Positions 7,963 to 15,228 are shown, counted from the stretch's first letter. The stretch: 20,701 bases of DNA from CAYZXT01 sp964482515 (GCA_964482515.1 CAYZXT010000038.1:1-20701); one strand, 5' to 3'. The notes: a model not told the origin generated them from the sequence alone. Translations and numbers: made by a program.

Positions 7963-9138
7963 ATGAACGATTTCGATAAGATGAAACGCGGCACGGTCCA
8001 AATCCTTTCCGAACCGGAGCTGCTCGCGAAACTGGAAAAAAAGAAAAAACTGCGCATAAAGCTCGGGGTCGACCCCACGGCCCCCGACCTCCACCTCGGA
8101 CACACGGTCACGCTCAACAAGCTCCGCCAGTTCCAGGACCAGGGCCACACGGTGGTGTTCATCATCGGCGATTTCACCGCCCGCATCGGTGACCCCTCCG
8201 GTAGGTCCGAAACGCGCCCTCCGATGTCCGCCGCCGAGGTGGCGAAGAACGCCAAGACCTATCTCGACCAGGTCTTCAAGATCCTCGATAAAACCAAGAC
8301 CGAAGTCCGCCACAATTCCGAATGGCTCGAACCGCTTTTCCTCAACAGGAGCGACGACCCCCGGCAGACGCTGCTCGGCGTATTGTCCCACCACACGGTG
8401 CAGCAGATCACGGAGCGGGAGGATTTTTCCCAGCGCCTGAAGAGCGGCAGCCCGATCTCCTTGCTGGAGCTTTTCTATCCTCTGATGCAAGGCTATGACT
8501 CCGTGGCGGTGAAGGCGGATGTGGAGCTGGGCGGCTCCGACCAGCTGTTCAATCTGCTCATGGGCCGGACGATGCAGAAGGACATGGATCAGGAACCGCA
8601 GGTGGTAATGACCATGCCGTTGCTGGAGGGGACGGACGGCGTGAAGAAAATGTCCAAGTCCTACAACAACTACATCGCGTTGAAGGACGCGCCGCAGGAC
8701 ATGTTCGGCAAGTTGATGTCCATTTCCGACGATTTGATGTGGAAGTATTACGAGCTTCTGACCGATGAGGATCTGTCCCAGGCGAAGGCGGGCCATCCGC
8801 TGGAGGCGAAGAAGCGCCTGGGTGAAATCATCACCGGACGATACCACGGCGCCGACGCGGCTTCCGGGGCGCGGGAGCACTTTGAGAAGGTTTTCTCCCG
8901 CCGCGAAGCCCCCGCGGAAATGCCGGAATACCGGGTTTCCAAGGAGTCGATGAGTTTCGTGGACCTATTGGTGGAGTCGGGCTTGGCGCCGTCCAAGAAC
9001 GAGGCGCGGCGGCTGCTGCAGCAGGGGGCTGTGGAATGGGCCGGCGAGCGGGTCCAGGATACAGGCGTGGCGCAGATCAAGCAACAGACTGTCTTGAAAG
9101 TCGGCAAGCGGCAGTTCCGTAAGATAATTCCCGCTTAA
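7963..9138 (+). CDS. tyrS: Tyrosyl-tRNA synthetase
   Basis: 391 residues from the ATG one base after the preceding stop; the frame is open further upstream, but homology begins here. A class I synthetase that charges tRNA-Tyr. HLGH at 44-47 is the HIGH motif; the KMSKS motif is at 229-233 (KKMSKSYNN). The domain order is Rossmann catalytic domain, anticodon-binding helices (about 255-325) and C-terminal S4 RNA-binding domain (about 328-391: SFVDLLVESGLAPSKNEARRLLQQGAV). It resembles the TyrZ-like bacterial branch (ILSEPELLAKL start). Last gene of the cluster; a terminator follows. No T-box leader is present, so control is through the cluster promoter. Confidence 0.95.
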   Translation: MNDFDKMKRGTVQILSEPELLAKLEKKKKLRIKLGVDPTAPDLHLGHTVTLNKLRQFQDQGHTVVFIIGDFTARIGDPSGRSETRPPMSAAEVAKNAKTYLDQVFKILDKTKTEVRHNSEWLEPLFLNRSDDPRQTLLGVLSHHTVQQITEREDFSQRLKSGSPISLLELFYPLMQGYDSVAVKADVELGGSDQLFNLLMGRTMQKDMDQEPQVVMTMPLLEGTDGVKKMSKSYNNYIALKDAPQDMFGKLMSISDDLMWKYYELLTDEDLSQAKAGHPLEAKKRLGEIITGRYHGADAASGAREHFEKVFSRREAPAEMPEYRVSKESMSFVDLLVESGLAPSKNEARRLLQQGAVEWAGERVQDTGVAQIKQQTVLKVGKRQFRKIIPA

Positions 9139-9162
9139 CCTGTCTCGATAAATTTATTGGAT

Positions 9163-9196
9163 CCGGGCCCATCCGTCGGGGGCCCGGTTTAATTTT
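9163..9196 (+). terminator. Intrinsic terminator after tyrS
   Basis: Eight-base stem ccgggccc (9163-9170) / gggcccgg (9180-9187) with a 9-base loop, followed by tttaatttt. It sits between tyrS and the converging minus-strand gene. An AT-rich flank on the other side means it may also act weakly in the minus direction. Confidence 0.8.
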
Positions 9197-9884
9197 GGTC
9201 GGTGATTCCTTGTTGGGACTGGCGGATGTTCCGTTGGGTCTCCAGGCTGGTCTTGATGTTTTGGTTGATCATTTGGTTGGTGCGGACGAGGTCCTGGGTT
9301 TGTTTGACCAAAGCCAGGTTGTTTTGGATGCCCTGATTTATCTGATCCTGCATCTCCTGCTGTTGCTTCATGGATTCTTCGTTCGCTTTCGCCGCGTCCG
9401 CTACTTCCTTCGAAGGGCTGACGACCGGTTTGGAGGGGAAAAGGCTTCGGATGGGGGCGAGGATGTTCATTTGCGCCTGCAGCCAAAGGCGTCCGAACGC
9501 GGATTTCTTGATGTTCGCCCGGGCCTCCTGATCGAACCCCAGTACGTCCAACAAGCGTTCCCAAAAAGATTTTTCCGTCGTCGCTTGTCCCGGTTTGGCT
9601 TGTTCCGGCTTTTTTTCTTCCCCTTCTTTCTTGCCGTCTTCCTTTTTGCCTTCTTCCGAACCTTCTTTTTCCTTCTCGCTTTCCGGGCCCGCTGGTCCCG
9701 GCGCGCCGCCTTCGCCTGAGCCCTGCCCTTGCCTCTGTCCCTGGTCCTGACCCTGGGGCTGCTGCGCGGGTTTATCGGGATGCGCAACGCGATAAATATA
9801 AAATACCAGAAGGGCGAAAGCGGCCAGGGACACAAGCAATACAATTTTGGGAAGGATGGTGCGCAAGCGATGGGGACCGGACAT
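9189..9884 (-). CDS. Membrane-anchored low-complexity/coiled-coil protein, unknown function
   Basis: 231 residues; I do not recognise a family. N-terminal basic residues and one membrane helix (about 12-32) predict an anchored protein with its bulk outside the cytoplasm or facing it. Residues 36-105 are low complexity: a Gln/Gly/Pro stretch, then a Lys/Glu-rich stretch. A short folded-looking segment (106-150: FWERLLDVLGF...LWLQAQMNILAPIRSLF) follows. Residues 160-231 are a Gln/Asn-rich helix, probably a coiled coil (KQQQEMQDQINQGIQNNL). Shine-Dalgarno gagaggag lies about 10 bases before ATG. It has its own promoter (9938-9966) and converges on tyrS. It is a real gene judging by promoter, RBS and amino-acid pattern. 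Confidence 0.75.
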   Translation of the reverse strand: MSGPHRLRTILPKIVLLVSLAAFALLVFYIYRVAHPDKPAQQPQGQDQGQRQGQGSGEGGAPGPAGPESEKEKEGSEEGKKEDGKKEGEEKKPEQAKPGQATTEKSFWERLLDVLGFDQEARANIKKSAFGRLWLQAQMNILAPIRSLFPSKPVVSPSKEVADAAKANEESMKQQQEMQDQINQGIQNNLALVKQTQDLVRTNQMINQNIKTSLETQRNIRQSQQGITDQN

Positions 9885-9937
9885 GGAGATGAAACTCCTC
9901 TCAACAGATAGTGGCTGTTCTTGTTCGGGACCCCTTA

Positions 9938-9966
9938 AAGATAAGGCATGCCCAGATTCCTGTCAA
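9938..9966 (-). promoter_or_regulatory. Promoter for the coiled-coil membrane protein gene
   Basis: On the minus strand: TTGACA (9966-9961), a 17-base spacer, then TATCTT (9943-9938). The predicted start site is near 9931, giving a leader of about 45 bases. It lies just downstream of the rhodanese stop, so the two minus-strand genes may be transcribed separately. Confidence 0.6.
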
Positions 9967-9983
9967 GAGACGGGTTTGGATTG

Positions 9984-10493
9984 TTACGACGAGCAGGGAG
10001 GTGGGGACGAGGTGCCTTTGTTCCAGGGGAGAAAAGCCAACAGCTTCGCCATGCCGCACCAGCCCGACACTCCGGCGAATACCAGGCCGGCGCCCACGAT
10101 GATGGGGATGAACTTCAGGCCGCCCACCAGGCTGCCCAGGAGAACCAGGCTGCCCGCCACAATCTGCACCTGCCGCATGATGGGTATCGGCCCTCCGCCT
10201 CGAACCACGGCCCCGCCACGGGCCTTCCAGGCGACCAGGCCTCCTTCGACGTTCAGGACGTTTTGATATCCCCAGGATTTCATCTGGATCGCGGCCTGGG
10301 CGCTGCGGTTTCCGGTCTGGCAGATGATACGGATTTCGGCGTCGCGGGGGATCTGGGCGGCGGCTTCCCTGAGCTGGCCGAGCGGCATGAGCCGCGCGCC
10401 TTCAATGTGTTCAAAACGGTATTCGTCCGGTTCGCGGACGTCGATCACCCATGCGCCTTTGTGCGTCAAAGCGTCGTTCAGTTCGGGATCCAT
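9984..10493 (-). CDS. Rhodanese-domain protein with C-terminal DUF2892 membrane domain
   Basis: 169 residues. Residues 1-95 form a single rhodanese domain (WVIDVREPDEYRFEHIEGA; active-site loop CQTGNRS at 58-64 with Cys58), which carries persulfide sulfur. Residues 102-158 match the DUF2892/YgaP-type tail: GPIPIMRQVQIVAGSLVLLG and GAGLVFAGVSGWCGMAKLL, forming two membrane hairpin helices with the catalytic domain on the cytoplasmic face. E. coli YgaP has the same architecture and is an inner-membrane sulfurtransferase. It is not in the isc cluster, but could feed or use persulfide. The ATG lies six bases after a TATAAT box, so the mRNA may lack a leader. Confidence 0.92.
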   Translation of the reverse strand: MDPELNDALTHKGAWVIDVREPDEYRFEHIEGARLMPLGQLREAAAQIPRDAEIRIICQTGNRSAQAAIQMKSWGYQNVLNVEGGLVAWKARGGAVVRGGGPIPIMRQVQIVAGSLVLLGSLVGGLKFIPIIVGAGLVFAGVSGWCGMAKLLAFLPWNKGTSSPPPCSS

Positions 10494-10499
10494 ATCGAT

Positions 10500-10505
10500 A
10501 TTATA
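10500..10505 (-). promoter_or_regulatory. -10 box (TATAAT) directly before the rhodanese start
   Basis: A perfect TATAAT on the minus strand ends six bases before the ATG at 10493, so transcription would begin at about the A of the start codon. No convincing -35 hexamer is seen. It is back-to-back with the gpmA -10 box. Confidence 0.45.
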
Positions 10506-10532
10506 CCATTTCGTTTTGCCGGCCTTCTTTCG

Positions 10533-10538
10533 TATAAT
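10533..10538 (+). promoter_or_regulatory. -10 box (TATAAT) for gpmA
   Basis: A perfect TATAAT 31 bases before the gpmA ATG, giving a leader of roughly 25 bases with gaggag (10559-10564) as ribosome site. The -35 region is weak. The two divergent -10 boxes at 10500 and 10533 lie only 27 bases apart. Confidence 0.5.
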
Positions 10539-10569
10539 AGCGCCATTCTATTTTTAACGAGGAGTTTTT

Positions 10570-11205
10570 ATGGCAAAACTTGTTTTGGTCCGTCATGGAC
10601 AATCGCAGTGGAATTTGGAAAACCGTTTTACCGGTTGGGTGGATGTGCCCTTGTCGCCCAAGGGCGAGGAGGAAGCCAAGCGCGCCGGGGAAAAACTGAA
10701 GGGCATGAAATTCGACAAGGCCTACACGTCGGCCTTGAAACGGGCGCAGAACACGCTTCGTTTCATCCTGGAGCAAATCGGTCAGACGAGTATTCCCATC
10801 GAAAAGGACCAGGCGTTGAACGAGCGGCATTACGGCGCCCTTCAAGGCTTGAATAAAAAGGAAACTGCTGATAAGTATGGTGATCAACAGGTTCATATTT
10901 GGCGGCGCAGCTACGATGTTCCGCCTCCCGTCGACAAGACCGACATGAACCCGGACGGCATCAGCGAAAGCCTCAAAGACACCGCGGCCCGCACTCTTCC
11001 CTATTTCAACGCCAAGATCATGGCGGACGTGAAAGCGGGAAAGAACATCCTGGTGGCGGCCCACGGGAACAGCCTACGGTCCATCGTGATGGACCTGGAC
11101 AAGTTGACGAAAGAGCAGGTCCTGGAGCTCAACATTGACACAGGCGCACCCATCATCTACGAGATCGACTCAAGCGGAAAAATCCTCTCCAAAACAGCCG
11201 TCTGA
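10570..11205 (+). CDS. gpmA: 2,3-bisphosphoglycerate-dependent phosphoglycerate mutase
   Basis: 211 residues. It interconverts 3- and 2-phosphoglycerate in glycolysis and gluconeogenesis. LVRHGQSQWN (6-15) carries phospho-accepting His9; ENRFTGW, ERHYGALQGLNK (85-96) and AHGNSLR (164-170, second catalytic His165) are all present. It is about 40 residues shorter than the E. coli enzyme, mainly through loss of the segment between PPP (118-120) and ESLKDTAAR, as in other short GpmA forms. ATG with a clear gaggag upstream. First gene of a three-gene plus-strand unit. Confidence 0.95.
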   Translation: MAKLVLVRHGQSQWNLENRFTGWVDVPLSPKGEEEAKRAGEKLKGMKFDKAYTSALKRAQNTLRFILEQIGQTSIPIEKDQALNERHYGALQGLNKKETADKYGDQQVHIWRRSYDVPPPVDKTDMNPDGISESLKDTAARTLPYFNAKIMADVKAGKNILVAAHGNSLRSIVMDLDKLTKEQVLELNIDTGAPIIYEIDSSGKILSKTAV

Positions 11206-12127
11206 TTCCCCCGCCCGCCATTCGCTGAAGATCGTGGTGGCCGGCGGCACCGGTTTCATCGGCACCGCCCTCGCGCGCGTGCTGAACCGCCGTGCCCATC
11301 AGGTGACGGTCCTTACGCGCACGCCGAAGGGCGCCACGCTGCACTACAGCGCCCTCGTCTGGAACCCCGCCAAACCCATCGGCCTCGAGCAGGTGTTGAA
11401 CGGCTACGATGCGGTTGTGAACCTGGCGGGCGCGCCCGTGGCGGACCGCCGCTGGAGTGCCGCCTACCGGCAGGAAATCCTCAACAGCCGTCTGGCGAGC
11501 ACCGACGCCCTCATGGAAGTTATTTCCCGCTGCCGTAAGAAACCCCAGGTTTTGATAAACGCCAGCGCCATCGGCTATTATGGCGCGCACGGCGATGAGA
11601 AATTAACGGAGGACTCGAAGCCCAGCCACGGATTCCTGACCGAAGTCTGCCGGCGCTGGGAAGAGTCCGCGCTGAAAGCCGAATCCCTCGGCCTCCGTGT
11701 GGTGAGGCTGCGGACGGGCATCGTCCTGGGGAAGAACGGCGGCGTTCTCAAGAAGATGGTTTTGCCTTTCAAGTTCGGGTTGGGCGGGCCCATGGGCACG
11801 GGAGACCAGTGGATGTCCTGGATCCACATCGAGGACATGGTCGGCATGATCGTTCGCGCGATCGAAGATGTTTCGTGGCAGGGGGCCTACAACGCGGTGG
11901 CGCCTCATCCCGTCACGAACCGCGATTTTTCCAAGACGCTGGCCAAGGTCCTTTTCCGGCCCTGTTTTATGAGAGTCCCGGCCTGGGCCCTGAAGTTTCT
12001 TTTGGGGGACATGGCCGAGGAGATGCTGCTTTCCGGCCAGCGCGTGGTCCCGGCGCGGGCCAAGTCCATGGGGTTCGGTTTCCGCCATCCCGACTTGGAA
12101 CACGCGCTCCGCGCCCTTGATCTCTGA
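11135..12127 (+). CDS. TIGR01777-family NAD(P)-dependent sugar epimerase-like protein
   Basis: 330 residues as drawn. Extended SDR fold: KIVVAGGTGFIG (nucleotide loop), SAIGYYGAHGD, FLTEVCRRWEE, RTGIVLGKNGGVLKKM and MSWIHIEDMV are family hallmarks of TIGR01777/YfcH-like proteins, with the C-terminal DUF1731-like part. The substrate is unknown. The start is uncertain: TTG at 11135 (GGAG seven bases upstream) overlaps gpmA by 71 bases and adds 30 Ser/Thr/Gln-rich residues. The family normally begins MKIxVxGGTG, which would correspond exactly to a CTG at 11225. No in-frame ATG or GTG lies between. Stop overlaps the next start by one base (TGATG), indicating coupling. Confidence 0.9.
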   Translation: MTQAHPSSTRSTQAEKSSPKQPSDSPARHSLKIVVAGGTGFIGTALARVLNRRAHQVTVLTRTPKGATLHYSALVWNPAKPIGLEQVLNGYDAVVNLAGAPVADRRWSAAYRQEILNSRLASTDALMEVISRCRKKPQVLINASAIGYYGAHGDEKLTEDSKPSHGFLTEVCRRWEESALKAESLGLRVVRLRTGIVLGKNGGVLKKMVLPFKFGLGGPMGTGDQWMSWIHIEDMVGMIVRAIEDVSWQGAYNAVAPHPVTNRDFSKTLAKVLFRPCFMRVPAWALKFLLGDMAEEMLLSGQRVVPARAKSMGFGFRHPDLEHALRALDL

Positions 12128-12567
12128 TGGTCTACTATCTGGGGGAACCGCTCAACGATCCGCCGCCGAAGCCCGAACCGGGCTCCGAGCGCCGCAAACA
12201 TAAGCGGCGCTTCATCCACTTCGCCGTTCGTTATCGGTTCAACGCCGAAGGGGTTTTGTCCGACTGGAAATCCTCCGAGGCGGGAAACATCAGCGCCGGC
12301 GGGTTGTTCATGACCTTCGGCGAAAACCTGCATATGGGAAAACAGATGGACGTGGAATTCCTCGTCCCTGGAAACGACAAGGTGATCAAAGCCACGGGCA
12401 CGATCCGCTGGATCAAGACCGTCGTCCCGGACACCATGGTGGAATGCGGTTTGGAGTTTTCCAACATCAGCCCGGAGGACCGGGCGTTCATCGAAGGTTT
12501 CGTTGAAGAGGAAGAGAAGAAGTCGGATCCGAACCCGCCGCAAAGCCCTCCGCAGCAGCAGAAATAA
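12127..12567 (+). CDS. PilZ domain protein (putative c-di-GMP receptor)
   Basis: 146 residues. The PilZ fold spans about 21-128: the RRKHKRR stretch at 22-28 supplies the RxxxR c-di-GMP-binding arginines, and NISAGGLF gives the second motif, with Asn instead of the more usual Asp in (D/N)xSxxG. VIKATGTIRWIK and ECGLEFSNISPEDRAFIEGFV complete the barrel and final helix. The N-terminal 20 residues are Pro-rich and the C-terminus is Glu-rich then Pro/Gln-rich. It starts within the upstream stop codon (TGATG). PilZ proteins often link c-di-GMP to motility; motAB are encoded about 9 kb away, but a partnership is speculation. Confidence 0.88.
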   Translation: MVYYLGEPLNDPPPKPEPGSERRKHKRRFIHFAVRYRFNAEGVLSDWKSSEAGNISAGGLFMTFGENLHMGKQMDVEFLVPGNDKVIKATGTIRWIKTVVPDTMVECGLEFSNISPEDRAFIEGFVEEEEKKSDPNPPQSPPQQQK

Positions 12568-12576
12568 TTAATTTAG

Positions 12577-12651
12577 GGCTGTCATTGCGAGGAGGCCAAT
12601 GGCCGACGAAGCAATCTCGAATTCTAGATTTCTTCGCACGCAACGACAGCC
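12577..12651 (+). repeat. Degenerate REP/MITE-like palindromic element
   Basis: An imperfect palindrome with ends ggctgtc (12577) and gacagcc (12651). The left arm ggctgtcattgcgaggag, then cgacgaagcaatctcg, resembles the TCATTGCGAGGAG...CGAAGCAATCTC repeats scattered in many bacterial genomes. The right arm is partly diverged (cgcaacgacagcc). It lies between converging PilZ and M48 genes, where it could also serve as a transcript-end hairpin. Only one copy occurs in the window. Confidence 0.6.
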
Positions 12652-12658
12652 AATCAGG

Positions 12659-13441
12659 TTACTTCCTGTAAGGGCTCTTCTCGTATTCCCGGAGGGCTTC
12701 CGGCATCCATTTGTTCAGGTCCTGGATGCGGGTTTCGTGGCTGGGGTGTGTGGAAAGAAATTCAGGTTGCGAGCCGCCGCCGGCCTTCGCCATGCGCTGC
12801 CAGAACGCGACGGCTTCCCGGGGATCGTACCCGGCCTTCGCCATAAAGATCAATCCGATGCGGTCCGATTCGGATTCCTGCATGCGTCCGTAGGGTAGAA
12901 CAAAGCCGACGTTCGAAGCGATCCCGAAGGCGGCCGCGGCCATGGCCCGCGTCTGTTCCGGTTTTTTGCTCAGGGCTTCGTTCAGCGTGATCCCCCCAAG
13001 GTTCACGAGCAGCTGCTGCGACATCCGTTCCGCGCCGTGCTTGGCAATGGCGTGTGCCACCTCATGTCCCATGACCACGGCCACGCCTGTTTCCGTTTCA
13101 GTTATCGGCAATATCCCCGTATAGAAAGCCACTTTCCCGCCCGGCATGCAGAACGCGTTCACGGTTTTCGGCTCGTCGATCAAATTGTATTCCCACCTAT
13201 AGTCGGACCGCCCGGAGACCGCGGCGACGCGCTGGCCCACGCGACGGATCATTTCCACGTCCTGGGCGTTCGATGAGAGTTTGGATTGGGAGATCATCTG
13301 TTGGTATTGGTCGACGGCCAGGGTGGAGACTTCGCTGTCCGGAATGATGCTTAAGGCGCGGCGGCCTGTGATCGGGACCGTGGAGCAGGCCGCGACCGAA
13401 AAAAGAGTAAAAAGGACGAGTGCCGGGCGGGCGAAACGCAT
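12659..13441 (-). CDS. M48 family zinc metalloprotease, lipoprotein
   Basis: 260 residues. Lipoprotein signal peptide with lipobox VAAC (Cys19), so probably anchored in a membrane facing the periplasm. The M48 catalytic site HEVAH is at 126-130 within VVMGHEVAHAIAKH; the third zinc ligand is in ESESDRIG (189-196); THPSHETRI (231-239) is the conserved C-terminal His motif. It resembles single-domain LoiP/YcaL-like proteases that take part in outer-membrane protein quality control; the exact role is inferred. It starts three bases after the phosphorylase stop, so the two are in one operon. Confidence 0.93.
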   Translation of the reverse strand: MRFARPALVLFTLFSVAACSTVPITGRRALSIIPDSEVSTLAVDQYQQMISQSKLSSNAQDVEMIRRVGQRVAAVSGRSDYRWEYNLIDEPKTVNAFCMPGGKVAFYTGILPITETETGVAVVMGHEVAHAIAKHGAERMSQQLLVNLGGITLNEALSKKPEQTRAMAAAAFGIASNVGFVLPYGRMQESESDRIGLIFMAKAGYDPREAVAFWQRMAKAGGGSQPEFLSTHPSHETRIQDLNKWMPEALREYEKSPYRK

Positions 13442-13444
13442 ATA

Positions 13445-15190
13445 TTATTTCGGCTTCTGCAGGAGGCGATGATAGAACGCCTGCGTTTCCTCGGCGGTGC
13501 GGTCGACGTTGACCTTCGGCGTCATGGCCAGGGCCGCGCGCATCATGGCGGCGCGTTCCTCCGGATTCCGGTAAGTGGCGCTGAAGTCCTCCAGCGCTCT
13601 TAAAAACGATTGCGGGTCCGGTTCGCCGTTGGCGTACGCCACGCCGAATCCGTTGGCCGTATTGCCGGCATTGTCCTTGTTCTTGAACGTGACGAACTCC
13701 GGCACCGCGCCGTCCGAGTTCGCGATCACGAGGCCGCCGTTCATCTGCGCCTTCATGAACCCTGTGGCGGAAGCTTCCCGCCCGTCGTTGGCCAGCATGA
13801 TGGCGCCGTCCGCGGCGTGGAAGAGTCGCGGCGCTTCCCAGACGTTGAAGTTGTCCAGGAAAATCACGCGATCCCCGAGTTCCTCGTCGCGGTTCAGCAT
13901 TTCCACCAAATCGTAGACCATTTTTTCAGATACGTTGTCTCTCTGATAAACGCGGCCGCCCACGACCAGGACAATGTCCGTGGCCAGAAATCGTTTGCGG
14001 CCCTCGGGATCGTGGAAGATGGTGTGTAAAAGGTCCAAACGTTTGTAGCTCGTGATCCGGCGGGTCCATAGGATGAAAGCTTTGCCGGCGGCGACTTTCA
14101 TCCAGACCGGCCAAAGGCTGGCCCTGCGCCAGAGCCAGTTCGCGAAAGACGATTTTAAGGATTCTTTGGCCACAATGAGGTCTTTGTCCGACAGTTTGTC
14201 CGCCTCGCCGAAGGCGGGGTTTTGCCAAATCCCCTGGTGAACGCCGTTGGTGATGGATTCGATTTTGCTGCCGAAATCCCGCAGAGACGGCATGGCGCGC
14301 ATGACCTCGCCGTGTTTCTTCGCGACGCCGAAGACGCCGTCCGAAATGGCCACCAACAATCGCGTGATGTCCACATGTCCGGCGTCTTTATCGTTGGCTT
14401 TCGAGAGGAACTGGGTGTAGAGCGACGGTTCCATCTTCACGCGGTCCAAGGTCCGTTTGGGCCAGATGGGGTGCGCGTACTCCAGCGGCGTGTGGTCGTT
14501 GAAGATGGTGCGGCTGTTATCGAAGAACGGGTCGTTCTGGAACTCATCCTGCACGATTTTCGGATGGGTGAAGCATGTGGGCGTTTCGCTCAGGACGATG
14601 AAGTCGGGTTTGAAGTTCAGGGCTTTGGCCAAGGCCAAGGCGCCGCGCCCCACCACCCAGCTTTGCTTCAGGCGTTGTACTTCCGACCATTCGTTCGGAT
14701 CCTTCGTCAGCCTGGGGGCGTCTTCCTGGCAGGGATAGACGACGTCCGTGATGCCGGGGCAGTCCAGGAAATAGACCCGGGTCTGGCCGTAGACCGCCTG
14801 CCAAACTTTGACTTTGACGATGGTGCCGTCGAACAGCGGGAGGGAAAGGGTGATGCCGGTTTGGTCCAGAACGCTGCGGACGTATTCGCCGACGGCCTTG
14901 CGCTGAATATAGAGATGGTTCCAGGAATGCCAGCCTTGGGACCAGACGGTTTCATAGAGGAGGGAAACTCCGACGACTTTCAGGCCCTTTTCCGCTTGCG
15001 CGATGATGCGTTCGCGGAGCAACGGCCCGATGCCGCCCACCGAGGTGGACATGGCGGCTTCGCGGGCGAAGCTGTGGCCGAAGCGTTCGGCCAACGTATC
15101 CAATACCTCGGCCGGGAAGGCCAGTTCCATGGCCACTTCCAAGACGTTTCCGTTTCCGGCGGGTGAATTTGCGAAAGGTGAGTCCGACAT
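13445..15190 (-). CDS. Short GT35-family alpha-glucan (glycogen/maltodextrin) phosphorylase
   Basis: 581 residues, shorter than usual GT35 enzymes (about 700-850). These enzymes release glucose 1-phosphate from alpha-1,4-glucans with a PLP cofactor. Family landmarks in order: SVGGIG (50-55), VVGVSLLYE (72-80), NDHTPLEYAH (231-240), GVAKKHGEVMRAM (288-300), ITNGVHQGIW (313-322), RRITSYKRLDLL (377-388) and EASATGFMKAQMNGGLVIANSDGA (472-495) with the PLP lysine at 480. The usual EASGTGNMK is EASATGFMK here. The motifs are strongly diverged. Candidate start ATG 15190 gives MSDSPF; no Shine-Dalgarno is seen. Followed at three bases by the M48 gene, with no obvious functional link. Confidence 0.85.
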   Translation of the reverse strand: MSDSPFANSPAGNGNVLEVAMELAFPAEVLDTLAERFGHSFAREAAMSTSVGGIGPLLRERIIAQAEKGLKVVGVSLLYETVWSQGWHSWNHLYIQRKAVGEYVRSVLDQTGITLSLPLFDGTIVKVKVWQAVYGQTRVYFLDCPGITDVVYPCQEDAPRLTKDPNEWSEVQRLKQSWVVGRGALALAKALNFKPDFIVLSETPTCFTHPKIVQDEFQNDPFFDNSRTIFNDHTPLEYAHPIWPKRTLDRVKMEPSLYTQFLSKANDKDAGHVDITRLLVAISDGVFGVAKKHGEVMRAMPSLRDFGSKIESITNGVHQGIWQNPAFGEADKLSDKDLIVAKESLKSSFANWLWRRASLWPVWMKVAAGKAFILWTRRITSYKRLDLLHTIFHDPEGRKRFLATDIVLVVGGRVYQRDNVSEKMVYDLVEMLNRDEELGDRVIFLDNFNVWEAPRLFHAADGAIMLANDGREASATGFMKAQMNGGLVIANSDGAVPEFVTFKNKDNAGNTANGFGVAYANGEPDPQSFLRALEDFSATYRNPEERAAMMRAALAMTPKVNVDRTAEETQAFYHRLLQKPK

Positions 15191-15198
15191 GTTTTTTC

Positions 15199-15228
15199 AT
15201 GATACTATAGGCATTGCCGTGCTGTCAA
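15199..15228 (-). promoter_or_regulatory. Promoter for the phosphorylase-protease operon
   Basis: On the minus strand: TTGACA (15228-15223), an 18-base spacer, TATCAT (15204-15199). The predicted start site (near 15192) is almost at the ATG (15190), giving no room for a ribosome site. An overlapping TATAGT is at the wrong spacing (13). Confidence 0.5.

Noticed and set aside
7963..8010. T-box or other riboswitch controlling tyrS
   Set aside because: tyrS starts one base after the preceding gene, leaving no leader, and no T-box motif occurs upstream of the cluster.
7224..8880. Two long minus-strand open frames opposite the LemA-like gene and tyrS
   Set aside because: Both are antisense to better supported genes, have no ribosome site and show shadow-type composition.
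9948..10856. Plus-strand open frame of 302 codons opposite the rhodanese gene and into gpmA
   Set aside because: It crosses the divergent promoters and covers two real genes in other frames; no protein family features.
14222..15166. Plus-strand open frame of 314 codons opposite the phosphorylase gene
   Set aside because: The minus strand encodes all the GT35 motifs; the plus-strand frame is a compositional shadow.
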